8,185 bases of DNA from UBA1801 sp035353395 (GTDB lineage: Bacteria; Acidobacteriota; Holophagae; Holophagales; Holophagaceae), in the NCBI GenBank assembly GCA_035353395.1, contig DAOPZL010000086.1:1-8185 (forward strand), given 5' to 3'. Position 1 is the first letter of the stretch. The number at the start of each line of letters is the position of its first letter. Position numbers and translations under genes: made by a program. Below the pieces are notes generated by a model, which was not told where the DNA came from, made no database searches, and saw only the letters and a list, made by a program, of their open reading frames with translations. Positions 1-6,051 of the stretch are shown one piece after another.

Positions 1-996
1 AGCCTCTGCGGGCGCTACGTGGTCATGGACCGCGACAAGCGCTGGGAGCGCGTGGAGCGGGCCTGGAGGATGCTCGTGGACGGCGTGCCCGAGTACGAGG
101 CCGCGAGCGCCCTGGAGGGCATCAACGCCGCCTACGCCCGCGGCGAGACGGACGAGTTCGTGAGCCCCACCCGGCTGGCCGATTTCCAGCCCATCCAGGA
201 TGGGGACGGGGTCATCTTCTTCAACTTCCGGGCCGACCGGGGCCGGCAGTTCTGCCACGCCCTCGTGCACCCCGGCTTCAAGGCCTTCCCCCAGGCCCAC
301 CGGCCGAAGGTGAAGCTGGTGACCTTCACCCAGTACGACGTCGAGCTGGCCCCCTATGTCTCCGTGGCCTACCCGCCCCAGAACCTCGCCCGCATCCTGG
401 GCGAACTGGTGGCGGAGAAGGGCTGGAAGCAGCTCCGCACGGCCGAGACCGAGAAGTACGCCCACGTGACCTACTTCTTCAACGGCGGGCGCGAGGAGCC
501 CTTCCCGGGTGAGGACCGGGCCCTGGTGCCCTCGCCGAAGGTGGCCACCTACGACCTGCAGCCGGAGATGAGCGCCCACGGCGTGATCCGAGGCTTCGTG
601 GAGGCCGTCGAGGGGGGCGCCTACCGGATGCTGGTGTGCAACCTCGCGAATCCGGACATGGTGGGACACACCGGGGACCTCAACGCCGCCGCCAGCGCCT
701 GCGCCATCGTGGACGACGGGATCCGCCAGATCGCCGAGGCCGTGCTGGCCGCGGACGGCGCCCTGCTCATCACCGCCGACCACGGGAACTGCGAGTGCAT
801 GCGGGACGAGAAGGGCAACCCCCACACGGCGCACACCACCAACCCCGTGCCTGCCGTCCTCGTCGCCAAGGGCTTCGAGGGACGGCAGCTCCGGGCGGGG
901 GGCGCCCTCTGCGACGTCGCGCCCACGCTGCTGGAACTGATGGGCCTGGCGCAGCCCGCCGAGATGGAGGGCGTGACCCTGACGAGGCTGGGGTAG
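1..996 (+). CDS. gpmI: 2,3-bisphosphoglycerate-independent phosphoglycerate mutase, C-terminal part (5' truncated by window)
   Basis: Interconverts 3- and 2-phosphoglycerate in glycolysis/gluconeogenesis in the cytosol, using two divalent metals (usually Mn2+) and a phosphoserine intermediate. The frame is open from base 1. The missing N-terminus, about 180 residues by comparison with the Bacillus enzyme, would carry the catalytic Ser and the first metal ligands. Visible signatures are GRY..MDRD (Arg at bases 13-15 and 31-33, matching R185/R191 of the B. stearothermophilus enzyme), FRADR (229-240, R261/R264), a Lys at 454 (K336), DMVGH (D403/H407 at 655 and 667), ADHGN (D444/H445 at 778 and 781) and His at 832 (H462). 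From FRADR onward the spacings between these residues match the Bacillus numbering exactly. The TAG stop is at 994-996 and is followed by a strong hairpin facing the convergent receptor gene. All expected C-terminal ligands are present, so the enzyme should be functional. Confidence 0.97.
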   Translation, partial: SLCGRYVVMDRDKRWERVERAWRMLVDGVPEYEAASALEGINAAYARGETDEFVSPTRLADFQPIQDGDGVIFFNFRADRGRQFCHALVHPGFKAFPQAHRPKVKLVTFTQYDVELAPYVSVAYPPQNLARILGELVAEKGWKQLRTAETEKYAHVTYFFNGGREEPFPGEDRALVPSPKVATYDLQPEMSAHGVIRGFVEAVEGGAYRMLVCNLANPDMVGHTGDLNAAASACAIVDDGIRQIAEAVLAADGALLITADHGNCECMRDEKGNPHTAHTTNPVPAVLVAKGFEGRQLRAGGALCDVAPTLLELMGLAQPAEMEGVTLTRLG

Positions 997-1016
997 GCCG
1001 CGCCTTCCGCCCCCAA

Positions 1017-1059
1017 GCAGAAACCCTGCGGGGCCTCTCGGCACCCGCAGGGTTTCTGC
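1017..1059. terminator. Perfect 16-bp hairpin between convergent genes, likely bidirectional terminator
   Basis: GCAGAAACCCTGCGGG (1017-1032) and its exact reverse complement CCCGCAGGGTTTCTGC (1044-1059) flank an 11-nt loop. It starts 20 nt after the gpmI stop and lies 18 nt beyond the receptor stop on the other strand, where a shared terminator would sit. Neither side has a U-tract, so it is not a textbook intrinsic terminator. It may act with Rho or as a 3'-end stabiliser. Confidence 0.75.
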
Positions 1060-1077
1060 CCGGGTCGACCTTCGGTC

Positions 1078-2667
1078 CTACGTCCGGAACTGCTCGACCA
1101 GTCCCGCGAGGCCCGTCGAGGTCTTCACCAGCCGATCGGAGGTCCTGGCGTTCTCCTCCACGGTGGAGGAGAGCTGGATGGTGGCGGAGGCGTTCTCGAC
1201 GGCCTTCTGGGCGCTGAGTTCGACCTGGTGCGTCACCTCCAGGCTCGCCCTGGCCTGCTCTTCCGCGGAGGAGCCGATCTCCAGGGACATGGCCGTCACC
1301 TGGCCGATGTTCTCCCGGATGCGCGCCAGGGAATCCACGGCCTCCTGGACGGTGACGCGCCCCTGGGAGACGGCCTCGTTGCTCTTCTCGATGAGGGTGG
1401 CGATCTCCTTGGCCGCCGCGCCGCTGCGCTCGGCCAGCTTGCGCACCTCCTCGGCCACCACCGCGAAGCCCTTGCCCAGGGATCCGGCCTTGGCGGCCTC
1501 GATGGCGGCGTTCAGGGAGAGCAGGTTCGTCTGCCTGGCGATCTCCTGGATCACCTTCACCGCCTTGACCACCTGGGCCGTCGACTGTTCGACATCCCCC
1601 ATGGCCTGCTTGGCGGCCTCGCCGGCCTTGTCGCCCGCCTCGGTGGCCTGGACGGCCTCCTGGGTCTGCCGCTGGCTGGCCTGGACATTGCCGCTGACCT
1701 CCTGGATGGAGGCGGAGAGCTCGGTGATGGCCGAGGCGATGCGCTCCACGGAGGTGCGCTGGGTGTCGGCGTTCTGGGCCAGTTCCCGGGTGGTCGTGGC
1801 GATCTCCCCGGTGGCGCCGGCGAAGGTCTGGACCCCGTCCACGACGAGCTTCGCGTCGTAGCGGATGCGGTTGATCATCCCCTTGTAGCGGGACTGCACG
1901 CCGCGCAGGCTGGCCATGAGGCTGGAGACGTCGCCCGGATGGGTCTCGATCTCCACGCGCAGGTCTCCGGCCGCGATCTGCCGCACCCGCTCGATCGCCG
2001 TCGAGGGGCTGCCCCCAAGTTCGGCGCGAAGGCTGCGGACCAGGTTGAACGCCAGCAGGCCCCCGAGGACCACCCCCGCGGCGGCGGCGATCCCGGCCAC
2101 CATGGGGACGGGCAGGCCCTTCTGGACGGCCCCGCAGACCGCCCCGAGCGCGGCCAGGAGCAGGACGACCATGAGGCCGAAGGACAGCCACATGCGCGTG
2201 GAAAGGCCCAGGGAGGACAGGGGGATCCAGGGACGCCAGGCGGCTTCCGCGAGCGACTTGCCCCGGTTCATGCGGTCCATCCGGTACTGCATGTCGGCGA
2301 CCTGCGCCCGGGTGGGCTTGCTGCGGATGGAGATGTAGCCGGCGATGGCGCCTTCCTCCAGGATGGGGGTGACGCTCGTGTCCACCCAGTAGAAGTCGCC
2401 GTTCTTGCAGCGGTTCTTGACGATGCCCTGCCAGTTCTTCTTCGCCTTGATGGTGGCCCACAGGTCCTCGAAGACCGCCGGGGGGACGTCCGGGTGACGG
2501 ATGATGTTGTGGGGCTGGCCGACGAGTTCCTCGGCGGAGAATCCGCTGATCCGGACGAATTCGTCGTTGACCGAGGTGATCACCCCCTGGGGGTCCGTGG
2601 TGGAGACGATGAAGGCCCCATCCGCAACTTCCTGTTCGACCTCGGTGATAGGAAGGTTCGTCCTCAT
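1078..2667 (-). CDS. Aer-like methyl-accepting chemotaxis protein (FAD-PAS redox/energy-taxis receptor)
   Basis: A 529-residue receptor with the architecture of E. coli Aer (506 aa). The PAS domain (about 10-120) contains STTD, GQPHN, RHPD (57-60), D68, W70, W79 and KNR.KNGD.YWV. R57, H58, D60, W70, W79 and N85 fall at the same residue numbers as in Aer, where this region holds FAD. Two hydrophobic segments (about 160-181 and 187-210) are separated by only a few residues, so there is no periplasmic sensor domain and the protein should be a membrane hairpin reading the cytoplasmic redox state. A HAMP-like segment (about 211-265) is followed by a long helical signalling domain whose CheA/CheW-contacting tip at about 373-411 has QTNLLSLNAAIEAAKAG and GKGFAVVAEEVRKL. 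There is no CheR-tethering pentapeptide; the protein ends in EQFRT. The ATG at 2667 has GGAGGU (2681-2676) upstream, but a two-codon ORF intervenes. Aer-type function is inferred. Confidence 0.93.
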   Translation of the reverse strand: MRTNLPITEVEQEVADGAFIVSTTDPQGVITSVNDEFVRISGFSAEELVGQPHNIIRHPDVPPAVFEDLWATIKAKKNWQGIVKNRCKNGDFYWVDTSVTPILEEGAIAGYISIRSKPTRAQVADMQYRMDRMNRGKSLAEAAWRPWIPLSSLGLSTRMWLSFGLMVVLLLAALGAVCGAVQKGLPVPMVAGIAAAAGVVLGGLLAFNLVRSLRAELGGSPSTAIERVRQIAAGDLRVEIETHPGDVSSLMASLRGVQSRYKGMINRIRYDAKLVVDGVQTFAGATGEIATTTRELAQNADTQRTSVERIASAITELSASIQEVSGNVQASQRQTQEAVQATEAGDKAGEAAKQAMGDVEQSTAQVVKAVKVIQEIARQTNLLSLNAAIEAAKAGSLGKGFAVVAEEVRKLAERSGAAAKEIATLIEKSNEAVSQGRVTVQEAVDSLARIRENIGQVTAMSLEIGSSAEEQARASLEVTHQVELSAQKAVENASATIQLSSTVEENARTSDRLVKTSTGLAGLVEQFRT

Positions 2668-2672
2668 CGCAT
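2664..2672 (-). other. Two-codon upstream ORF (ATG CGA TGA) overlapping the receptor start
   Basis: Downstream of the GGAGG at 2681-2677, an ATG at 2672-2670 follows after 4 nt, the same GGAGG-to-start spacing seen for the lyase (CAAC), the methyltransferase (GCCT) and the acyl-CoA dehydrogenase (agcc). It reads ATG-CGA-TGA, and the TGA overlaps the receptor start as ATGA. The receptor ATG itself lies 9 nt from GGAGG, still acceptable. Ribosomes could start at either ATG, or translate the dipeptide and reinitiate. The arrangement is visible; a function is inference. Confidence 0.35.
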
Positions 2673-2680
2673 TGCACCTC

Positions 2681-2699
2681 CAAGGCCAAGAGGCCCTTG
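2681..2699 (-). promoter_or_regulatory. Small hairpin abutting the receptor ribosome binding site
   Basis: On the transcript strand CAAGGGCC and GGCCUUG pair (7 bp with one bulged G) around a UCUU tetraloop, ending at the first G of the GGAGGU Shine-Dalgarno. The CAAG part can instead pair with an upstream UUGUC (2716-2712). It may affect access to the ribosome binding site, but short GC-rich stems are expected by chance here. Confidence 0.25.
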
Positions 2700-2755
2700 T
2701 CTAGGGACATCGACAACCAGGTTTCCCGTCTTGAGATTGAGCATGGCCCATCCAT

Positions 2756-2809
2756 GGGAGAAGGCCGGCCGCGCGGGAAACCCCTGGGGGCCGGTCCGGC
2801 GCTTCTCCC
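2756..2809 (-). terminator. Possible terminator hairpin after the PLP lyase
   Basis: GGGAGAAG-GCCGG (2756-2768) pairs with CCGGC-G-CTTCTCCC (2796-2809): 8 bp, a one-base bulge, then 5 bp, with a GC-rich 27-nt loop. It lies about 18 nt past the lyase TAG and upstream of the receptor leader, so it could end the lyase transcript. It has no U-tract, and I saw no convincing sigma-70, sigma-28 or sigma-54 promoter in the remainder of the 160-nt gap (2668-2827). Confidence 0.4.
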
Positions 2810-2827
2810 GTTCGCGGCGCGGGGGGC

Positions 2828-4009
2828 CTAGATCTTCGCGAGGGCCTGGTCGAGGTCCGCGATGAGGTCCTCCACGTCCTCGATGCCGACGGCGAACCGC
2901 ACGAGCCCCTCGGAGATGCCCGCGCTGGCCCGGGCTTCCCGGCCCATGCCCGCGTGGGTCATGGAGGCGGGATGGGAGATGAGCGTCTCCACGCCGCCCA
3001 GGGAGACCGCCAGGGAGGCCAGCCTCACGCTGTCCATGAGGACCTTGCCCGCCTCGCAGCCGCCCTTCAGCTCGAAGGAGATCATGGCGCCGGGGCCCGC
3101 CATCTGGCGCTTCACCAGCTCGTACTGCGGGTGGCTGGGAAGGCCGATGTAGCTCACCGATTCGATCTTGGGGTGCTTCTCCAGCCAGGGCGCGATGACC
3201 TGGGCGTTGGCCTGGGCCCGCTCCATGCGCAGGGAGAGGGTCTTGAGGCCGCGGCTGACCATGTAGGCCTGGTGCGGGTCCATGTTCGTGCCGGCCATGA
3301 CCATCATGGCGCGGATCTGCTTGTAGAGCGCCTCGTCCTTCGCCGCCAGCACGCCGCCGACGATGTCCGCGTGGCCGTTGATGAACTTGGTGACGGAGTG
3401 CAGGACCACGTCGGCCCCCAGGTCCAGGGGCTTCTGGAGGAAGGGGCTGGCGAAGGTGTTGTCCACGGCCAGGATCGCGCCGTGCTCGTGGGCGATCTGC
3501 GCGGCGGCGACGAGATCCGTCACCTGCATGGCCGGGTTGGAAGGGGATTCCACATAGAGGAGCTTGGTGTTGGGGCGCATGGCCGCGCGCATCTGGTCGA
3601 GGTCCGAGGTGTCCACGAAGGTGGAGGCCACCCCGAAGCGGCTCATGTGCTTCTCCATGAGCACCCGCGAGGGCCCGTAGACGCCCGCCGTGCTGACGAC
3701 GTGATCGCTGCCGTTGAGCACCGCCAGGTAGAGCGTGCTCACCGCGCCCATGCCCGAGGAAGTGGCCACGCCGCCGCAGCCGTTCTCAAGGGCGGCCACC
3801 GCGTCCTCCAGGGCCTTGATGGTGGGGTTCCCGATTCGGGAGTAGATGTATCCGCCGGCCTTGCCGGCGAACCGGTCGGCGCCCTGCTGGGCATCCTTGA
3901 AGATGAACGTCGAAGTCTGGTAGATGGGCGTCACCGCGCTGCCCATGGCATCCTCGGGGATGCCCGCGTGGACCAGCTTGGTATTGAAACCCATGTGGTT
4001 GGTATTCAT
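2828..4009 (-). CDS. Cys/Met-metabolism PLP-dependent enzyme (methionine gamma-lyase / cystathionine gamma-lyase-like)
   Basis: A 393-residue fold-type I PLP enzyme of the trans-sulfuration family, full length. Visible are YSRIGNPT (Y56, R58: phosphate contacts from the neighbouring subunit), SSGMGA (84-89), Y111, ESPSNP (154-159), D183 in AVDNTFASP, the Schiff-base Lys K208 in SVTKFINGH, SLGGVETLISHP and ISEGLVR. Overall it resembles Pseudomonas methionine gamma-lyase (MGL) most by eye. However, the MGL Cys116 position is Pro113 and the MGL Lys240-Asp241 pair is replaced by about Met236-Val237. The positions that make human cystathionine gamma-lyase prefer polar substrates (E59, R119, E339) are I55, V116 and V335. 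Substrate is therefore unsettled: methionine or another non-polar thioether/thiol amino acid by elimination, or homoserine-ester sulfhydrylation or cystathionine chemistry. The start has GGAGG (4018-4014) 4 nt before ATG. A 79-nt structured leader separates it from the upstream small gene. Confidence 0.92.
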   Translation of the reverse strand: MNTNHMGFNTKLVHAGIPEDAMGSAVTPIYQTSTFIFKDAQQGADRFAGKAGGYIYSRIGNPTIKALEDAVAALENGCGGVATSSGMGAVSTLYLAVLNGSDHVVSTAGVYGPSRVLMEKHMSRFGVASTFVDTSDLDQMRAAMRPNTKLLYVESPSNPAMQVTDLVAAAQIAHEHGAILAVDNTFASPFLQKPLDLGADVVLHSVTKFINGHADIVGGVLAAKDEALYKQIRAMMVMAGTNMDPHQAYMVSRGLKTLSLRMERAQANAQVIAPWLEKHPKIESVSYIGLPSHPQYELVKRQMAGPGAMISFELKGGCEAGKVLMDSVRLASLAVSLGGVETLISHPASMTHAGMGREARASAGISEGLVRFAVGIEDVEDLIADLDQALAKI

Positions 4010-4012
4010 GTT

Positions 4013-4079
4013 GCCTCCGTGGCATTCGCCATCTCCAGGATGCCAGGAGCGAGGGCTTCCCTGTAGGCGAAGCGGAGGC
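4013..4079 (-). promoter_or_regulatory. Candidate cis-regulatory leader RNA: three-way junction sequestering the lyase ribosome binding site
   Basis: In the transcript, GCCUCCG (4079-4073) is perfectly complementary to CGGAGGC (4019-4013), which contains the whole Shine-Dalgarno of the PLP lyase. Stacked directly inside this 7-bp stem are CUUC/GAAG (4072-4069 with 4059-4056, loop about 9 nt) and UGGCAU/AUGCCA (4045-4040 with 4025-4020, 14-nt loop). A 10-nt linker CCCUCGCUCC joins them. The element fits in the 79 nt between the stop of the small gene and the lyase start. An anti-SD junction is the logic of the SAM-III (SMK) riboswitch, but I do not see that or any other known SAM/SAH consensus. 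Chance pairing in GC-rich DNA is a real alternative. Confidence 0.35.
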
Positions 4080-4088
4080 GATTGTCGA

Positions 4089-4307
4089 TTATTTCCCGCG
4101 GTTGGAAGACCTCATGTGGTTCTGTCCCGAAGGACTGTTCTTGGCGGCCTTGAGGTTCGGCGGCTTCGGAGTGGGGTTCTCCCCGTGGGCCTCCAGGTGG
4201 CTCGGCCTGGGGGGTCGCTTGCTGGAAGCGTCCTCGTGAGGATGCTCTGGCTTGCCGAGCACGGAGTTGAGCAAGTTCGCGGTGATGCTGGGATCGGGCT
4301 TGGACAT
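4089..4307 (-). CDS. Small proline-rich basic protein, unknown function (72 aa)
   Basis: I recognise no family. ATG at 4307-4305 has GAGG (4318-4315) 7 nt upstream, and TAA is at 4091-4089. The protein has 12 Pro, 7 Lys, 4 Arg, 5 His and 6 acidic residues, with no Cys, Phe, Trp or Tyr, so a net positive, intrinsically disordered chain is expected. Only residues 8-18 (ITANLLNSVLG) look able to form a short amphipathic helix. It has no signal peptide or membrane segment. It begins 28 nt after the methyltransferase stop on the same strand, with no obvious terminator between, so co-transcription is likely. The candidate structured leader of the lyase follows it. A nucleic-acid-binding or partner-binding role would suit the composition but is speculation. 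Support for coding is the SD, the operon-like spacing and a frame clear of neighbouring genes. Confidence 0.6.
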   Translation of the reverse strand: MSKPDPSITANLLNSVLGKPEHPHEDASSKRPPRPSHLEAHGENPTPKPPNLKAAKNSPSGQNHMRSSNRGK

Positions 4308-4335
4308 GACGTGACCTCGATGGAACGGCGCGAAC

Positions 4336-5034
4336 CTAGGCAGGTTTGCTTCCCAAGTGTAATGCCGCGATTCCTCCCGTGAGGTTCTTCCAGGACACTT
4401 TTTCGAACCCCGCGCCCTCCAGTTCGGCGGCCAGGGAGGGCTGGTCGGGGAAGGTCCGGATGCTTCCGGGAAGGTAGGCATAGGCCTCGGCGTCCCCGCT
4501 GATCCATCCCCCGAGCCGGGGCAGGACGAAGCGGCTGTAAGCGCCGTAGACCGCGCGCAGCCAAGCGCACCCAGGGCGGCTGAACTCCAGGACGGTGAGG
4601 CGGCCCCCCGGCTTGAGCACGCGCAGGAATTCCCGGCAGGCCCGGCCGCGGTCCTCGATGTTCCGCAGTCCGTAGCAGATCGCCACCCCGTCGAAGGTGC
4701 CCGTCCGGAACGGCAGGGTCTGGGCGTCCGCCCCGACGCTCCCCCGGACCTGGTCCTCCAGGGCCCGGCTCTGGAACTTGGGAATCCCCCGGCGCAGCAT
4801 CGCCAGGGTGAAGTCCGTGCTGACCACCTCCGCGCCGAGCCGGGCCAGGGCCACGCTGGAGTCCCCGGTTCCGGCCGCCACGTCCAGGAAGAGCTGCCCC
4901 GGCCCGGCGCCGGACGCCTTGGCCATCCGGCGCCACCAGTAGAGGTCCGTCCCCGCGGACAGGAGGTGGTTCAGCAGGTCGTAGCGGCCGGCGATGCCGG
5001 TGAACATCCGCTGGATCTCCCTTCCTTCCGGCAC
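4336..5034 (-). CDS. ubiE/menG: UbiE/MenG-type demethylmenaquinone (or ubiquinone-intermediate) C-methyltransferase
   Basis: A SAM-dependent class I methyltransferase that C-methylates the ring of demethylmenaquinone and/or a ubiquinone precursor. At 232 aa it is close to family length. Motifs: MF.GIAGRYDLLNHLLS (10-26), the SAM-binding loop LDVAAGTGD (50-58), an acidic residue at the end of strand 2 (D74 in STDFTLAML), GADAQTLPF, YGLRNIEDR and RVLKPGGRLTVLEFS, the UbiE signature near the active site. The proposed start is GTG at 5034-5032 with AGGGGAGGG (5046-5038) just upstream; GGAGG lies 4 nt from GTG. ATG at 5007 (residue 10) would remove the usual residues before MF. The frame stays open far upstream, but that is antisense-like translation of the phosphoesterase gene. 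Which quinone is made cannot be told from this gene. It lies 35 nt after the phosphoesterase and 28 nt before the small gene. Confidence 0.94.
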   Translation of the reverse strand: MPEGREIQRMFTGIAGRYDLLNHLLSAGTDLYWWRRMAKASGAGPGQLFLDVAAGTGDSSVALARLGAEVVSTDFTLAMLRRGIPKFQSRALEDQVRGSVGADAQTLPFRTGTFDGVAICYGLRNIEDRGRACREFLRVLKPGGRLTVLEFSRPGCAWLRAVYGAYSRFVLPRLGGWISGDAEAYAYLPGSIRTFPDQPSLAAELEGAGFEKVSWKNLTGGIAALHLGSKPA

Positions 5035-5069
5035 AGGCCCTCCCCTGGCTGTTCCAGCCGCTCCTTCGC

Positions 5070-6044
5070 CTATTCTGTCAGCATCGTGCCGGTCTCCGGG
5101 TCCATCCATACGGCTCGGAGGCTCGAGGACGAACCTCCCAGGTCGCCGATGGACGCGGTTTCGCGGACGGGAATCAAGCCGTCCAGCGTGTCCTCTTCCC
5201 ACAGGTGCCCGTGGCCCGCGAAAATGCCGCGGATGCGCTCCCGGTGGGAACTCGCGATCCCGTAGAAGCGGTCGCCGGCCGCCACCTGCATGCTGGTGCC
5301 GCCCGCCGCCCAGAACCGGTACTGGTTGTGGTCCGTGATAGGCGGATGATGGAGGAAGAGGAGGCAAGGCTTCGAATCCTGGTCGAGCTGGGCCTCCAGC
5401 CACGCCATCTGGGCCTCGTCGAAGGAACCCTCGCAGCCGGTCTCCTCCGAGGATCCGCAGGGGACGGTCCGGCTGGCGCCGCGGTTCGAATTCAGGACGA
5501 TGAACCGGACGCCCTTGTGGATGAATGCATAGTATGGGTCGATCCCGAGCACCTTCTTCCAGACGGCCTCCATGCCCGCCGGGTCGCTCGAGGTGATTCC
5601 CGAGCCGGCGGCCGCGTCGAATCCGTCCTCGTAGTCGTGGTTCCCGAGAACGACCCGATAGGGATAGGACATTCCAAGCGAATCCATCATCGCCTTGAAC
5701 TGCTCGGCCGGATTGGCTTGGCCGATGCCGTAGTCGTCCGGATCGTGGGAGAAGAGGCATCCGGCGTTGTCGCCGCAGGTGATGACGAAATCCGCGTCCG
5801 GATGGTCCGTCCGGATGCGGCCCAGGACCTCCCCGAAGTTGCCCAGGTTGCCTTGGTTGTCGTAGACGGCATCGTCGGGATTCCCCGGCAGGCGGACATG
5901 CGTGTCCGTGATCACGAGGAACTTGAAGGAGTTGGCCGACGGCGCGGTCCCGGACTGGCCGCCGCCGCCTCCGCCTCCGCATCCCGCGGTCATGCCGAGA
6001 ACCGCGGCAAGGCAGATCGTCTGGAATCCGAGTCGCTTGTTCAT
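5070..6044 (-). CDS. Calcineurin-like metallophosphoesterase, predicted lipoprotein
   Basis: A 324-residue exported phosphoesterase. The N-terminus is a lipoprotein signal: MNKR, a hydrophobic core (about 9-18), then MTAGC with Cys22 as the lipidation site (Thr at -3 is suboptimal) and a seven-Gly linker. The dinuclear-metal ligand set is complete: D47-x-H49 (ITDTH), D92 (GDN), N135 and H136 (GNHD), H232 (LHHPP), and H278/H280 (GHGH). Cysteines 90/96 and 196/204 could form disulfides, which fits a periplasmic or surface location. The substrate (phosphomonoester, phosphodiester or nucleotide) is not readable from sequence. The start was chosen for the signal peptide. No Shine-Dalgarno lies in the normal window, as the nearest GGGAGG is about 21 nt upstream. 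It is the first gene of the minus-strand run and is divergent from the acyl-CoA dehydrogenase. There is no clear functional tie to the following quinone methyltransferase. Confidence 0.88.
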   Translation of the reverse strand: MNKRLGFQTICLAAVLGMTAGCGGGGGGGQSGTAPSANSFKFLVITDTHVRLPGNPDDAVYDNQGNLGNFGEVLGRIRTDHPDADFVITCGDNAGCLFSHDPDDYGIGQANPAEQFKAMMDSLGMSYPYRVVLGNHDYEDGFDAAAGSGITSSDPAGMEAVWKKVLGIDPYYAFIHKGVRFIVLNSNRGASRTVPCGSSEETGCEGSFDEAQMAWLEAQLDQDSKPCLLFLHHPPITDHNQYRFWAAGGTSMQVAAGDRFYGIASSHRERIRGIFAGHGHLWEEDTLDGLIPVRETASIGDLGGSSSSLRAVWMDPETGTMLTE

Positions 6045-6051
6045 TCATCAA

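Noticed and set aside
770..2755. 661-codon minus-strand open frame across the receptor gene and the end of gpmI
   Set aside because: It overlaps the well-supported receptor in another frame, runs through the convergent terminator and into gpmI, and has an Arg/Gly/Pro-rich composition with no motifs: a GC-rich shadow frame.
2668..2827. Sigma-28 or sigma-54 flagellar-type promoter for the receptor
   Set aside because: No convincing TAAA-N15-GCCGATAA or TGGCAC-N5-TTGC match on the minus strand of the gap.
1228..2865. 545-codon plus-strand frame antisense to the receptor
   Set aside because: Gly/Leu/His/Asp-rich translation typical of the strand opposite a high-GC3 gene, with no domain; the sense-strand gene has a clear family identity.
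2954..4066. 370-codon plus-strand frame antisense to the PLP lyase
   Set aside because: Same antisense shadow pattern (His/Gly/Val/Asp-rich), no recognisable motif, and it lies over a confidently identified enzyme.
4010..4088. Known SAM-I, SAM-II or SAH riboswitch upstream of the lyase
   Set aside because: I looked for their conserved cores and did not see them; only an unclassified anti-SD junction can be supported.
5047..5059. GGCTG-TTC-CAGCC hairpin between the phosphoesterase and methyltransferase genes as a terminator
   Set aside because: Only 5 bp with a 3-nt loop and no U-tract; too weak to call in GC-rich DNA.
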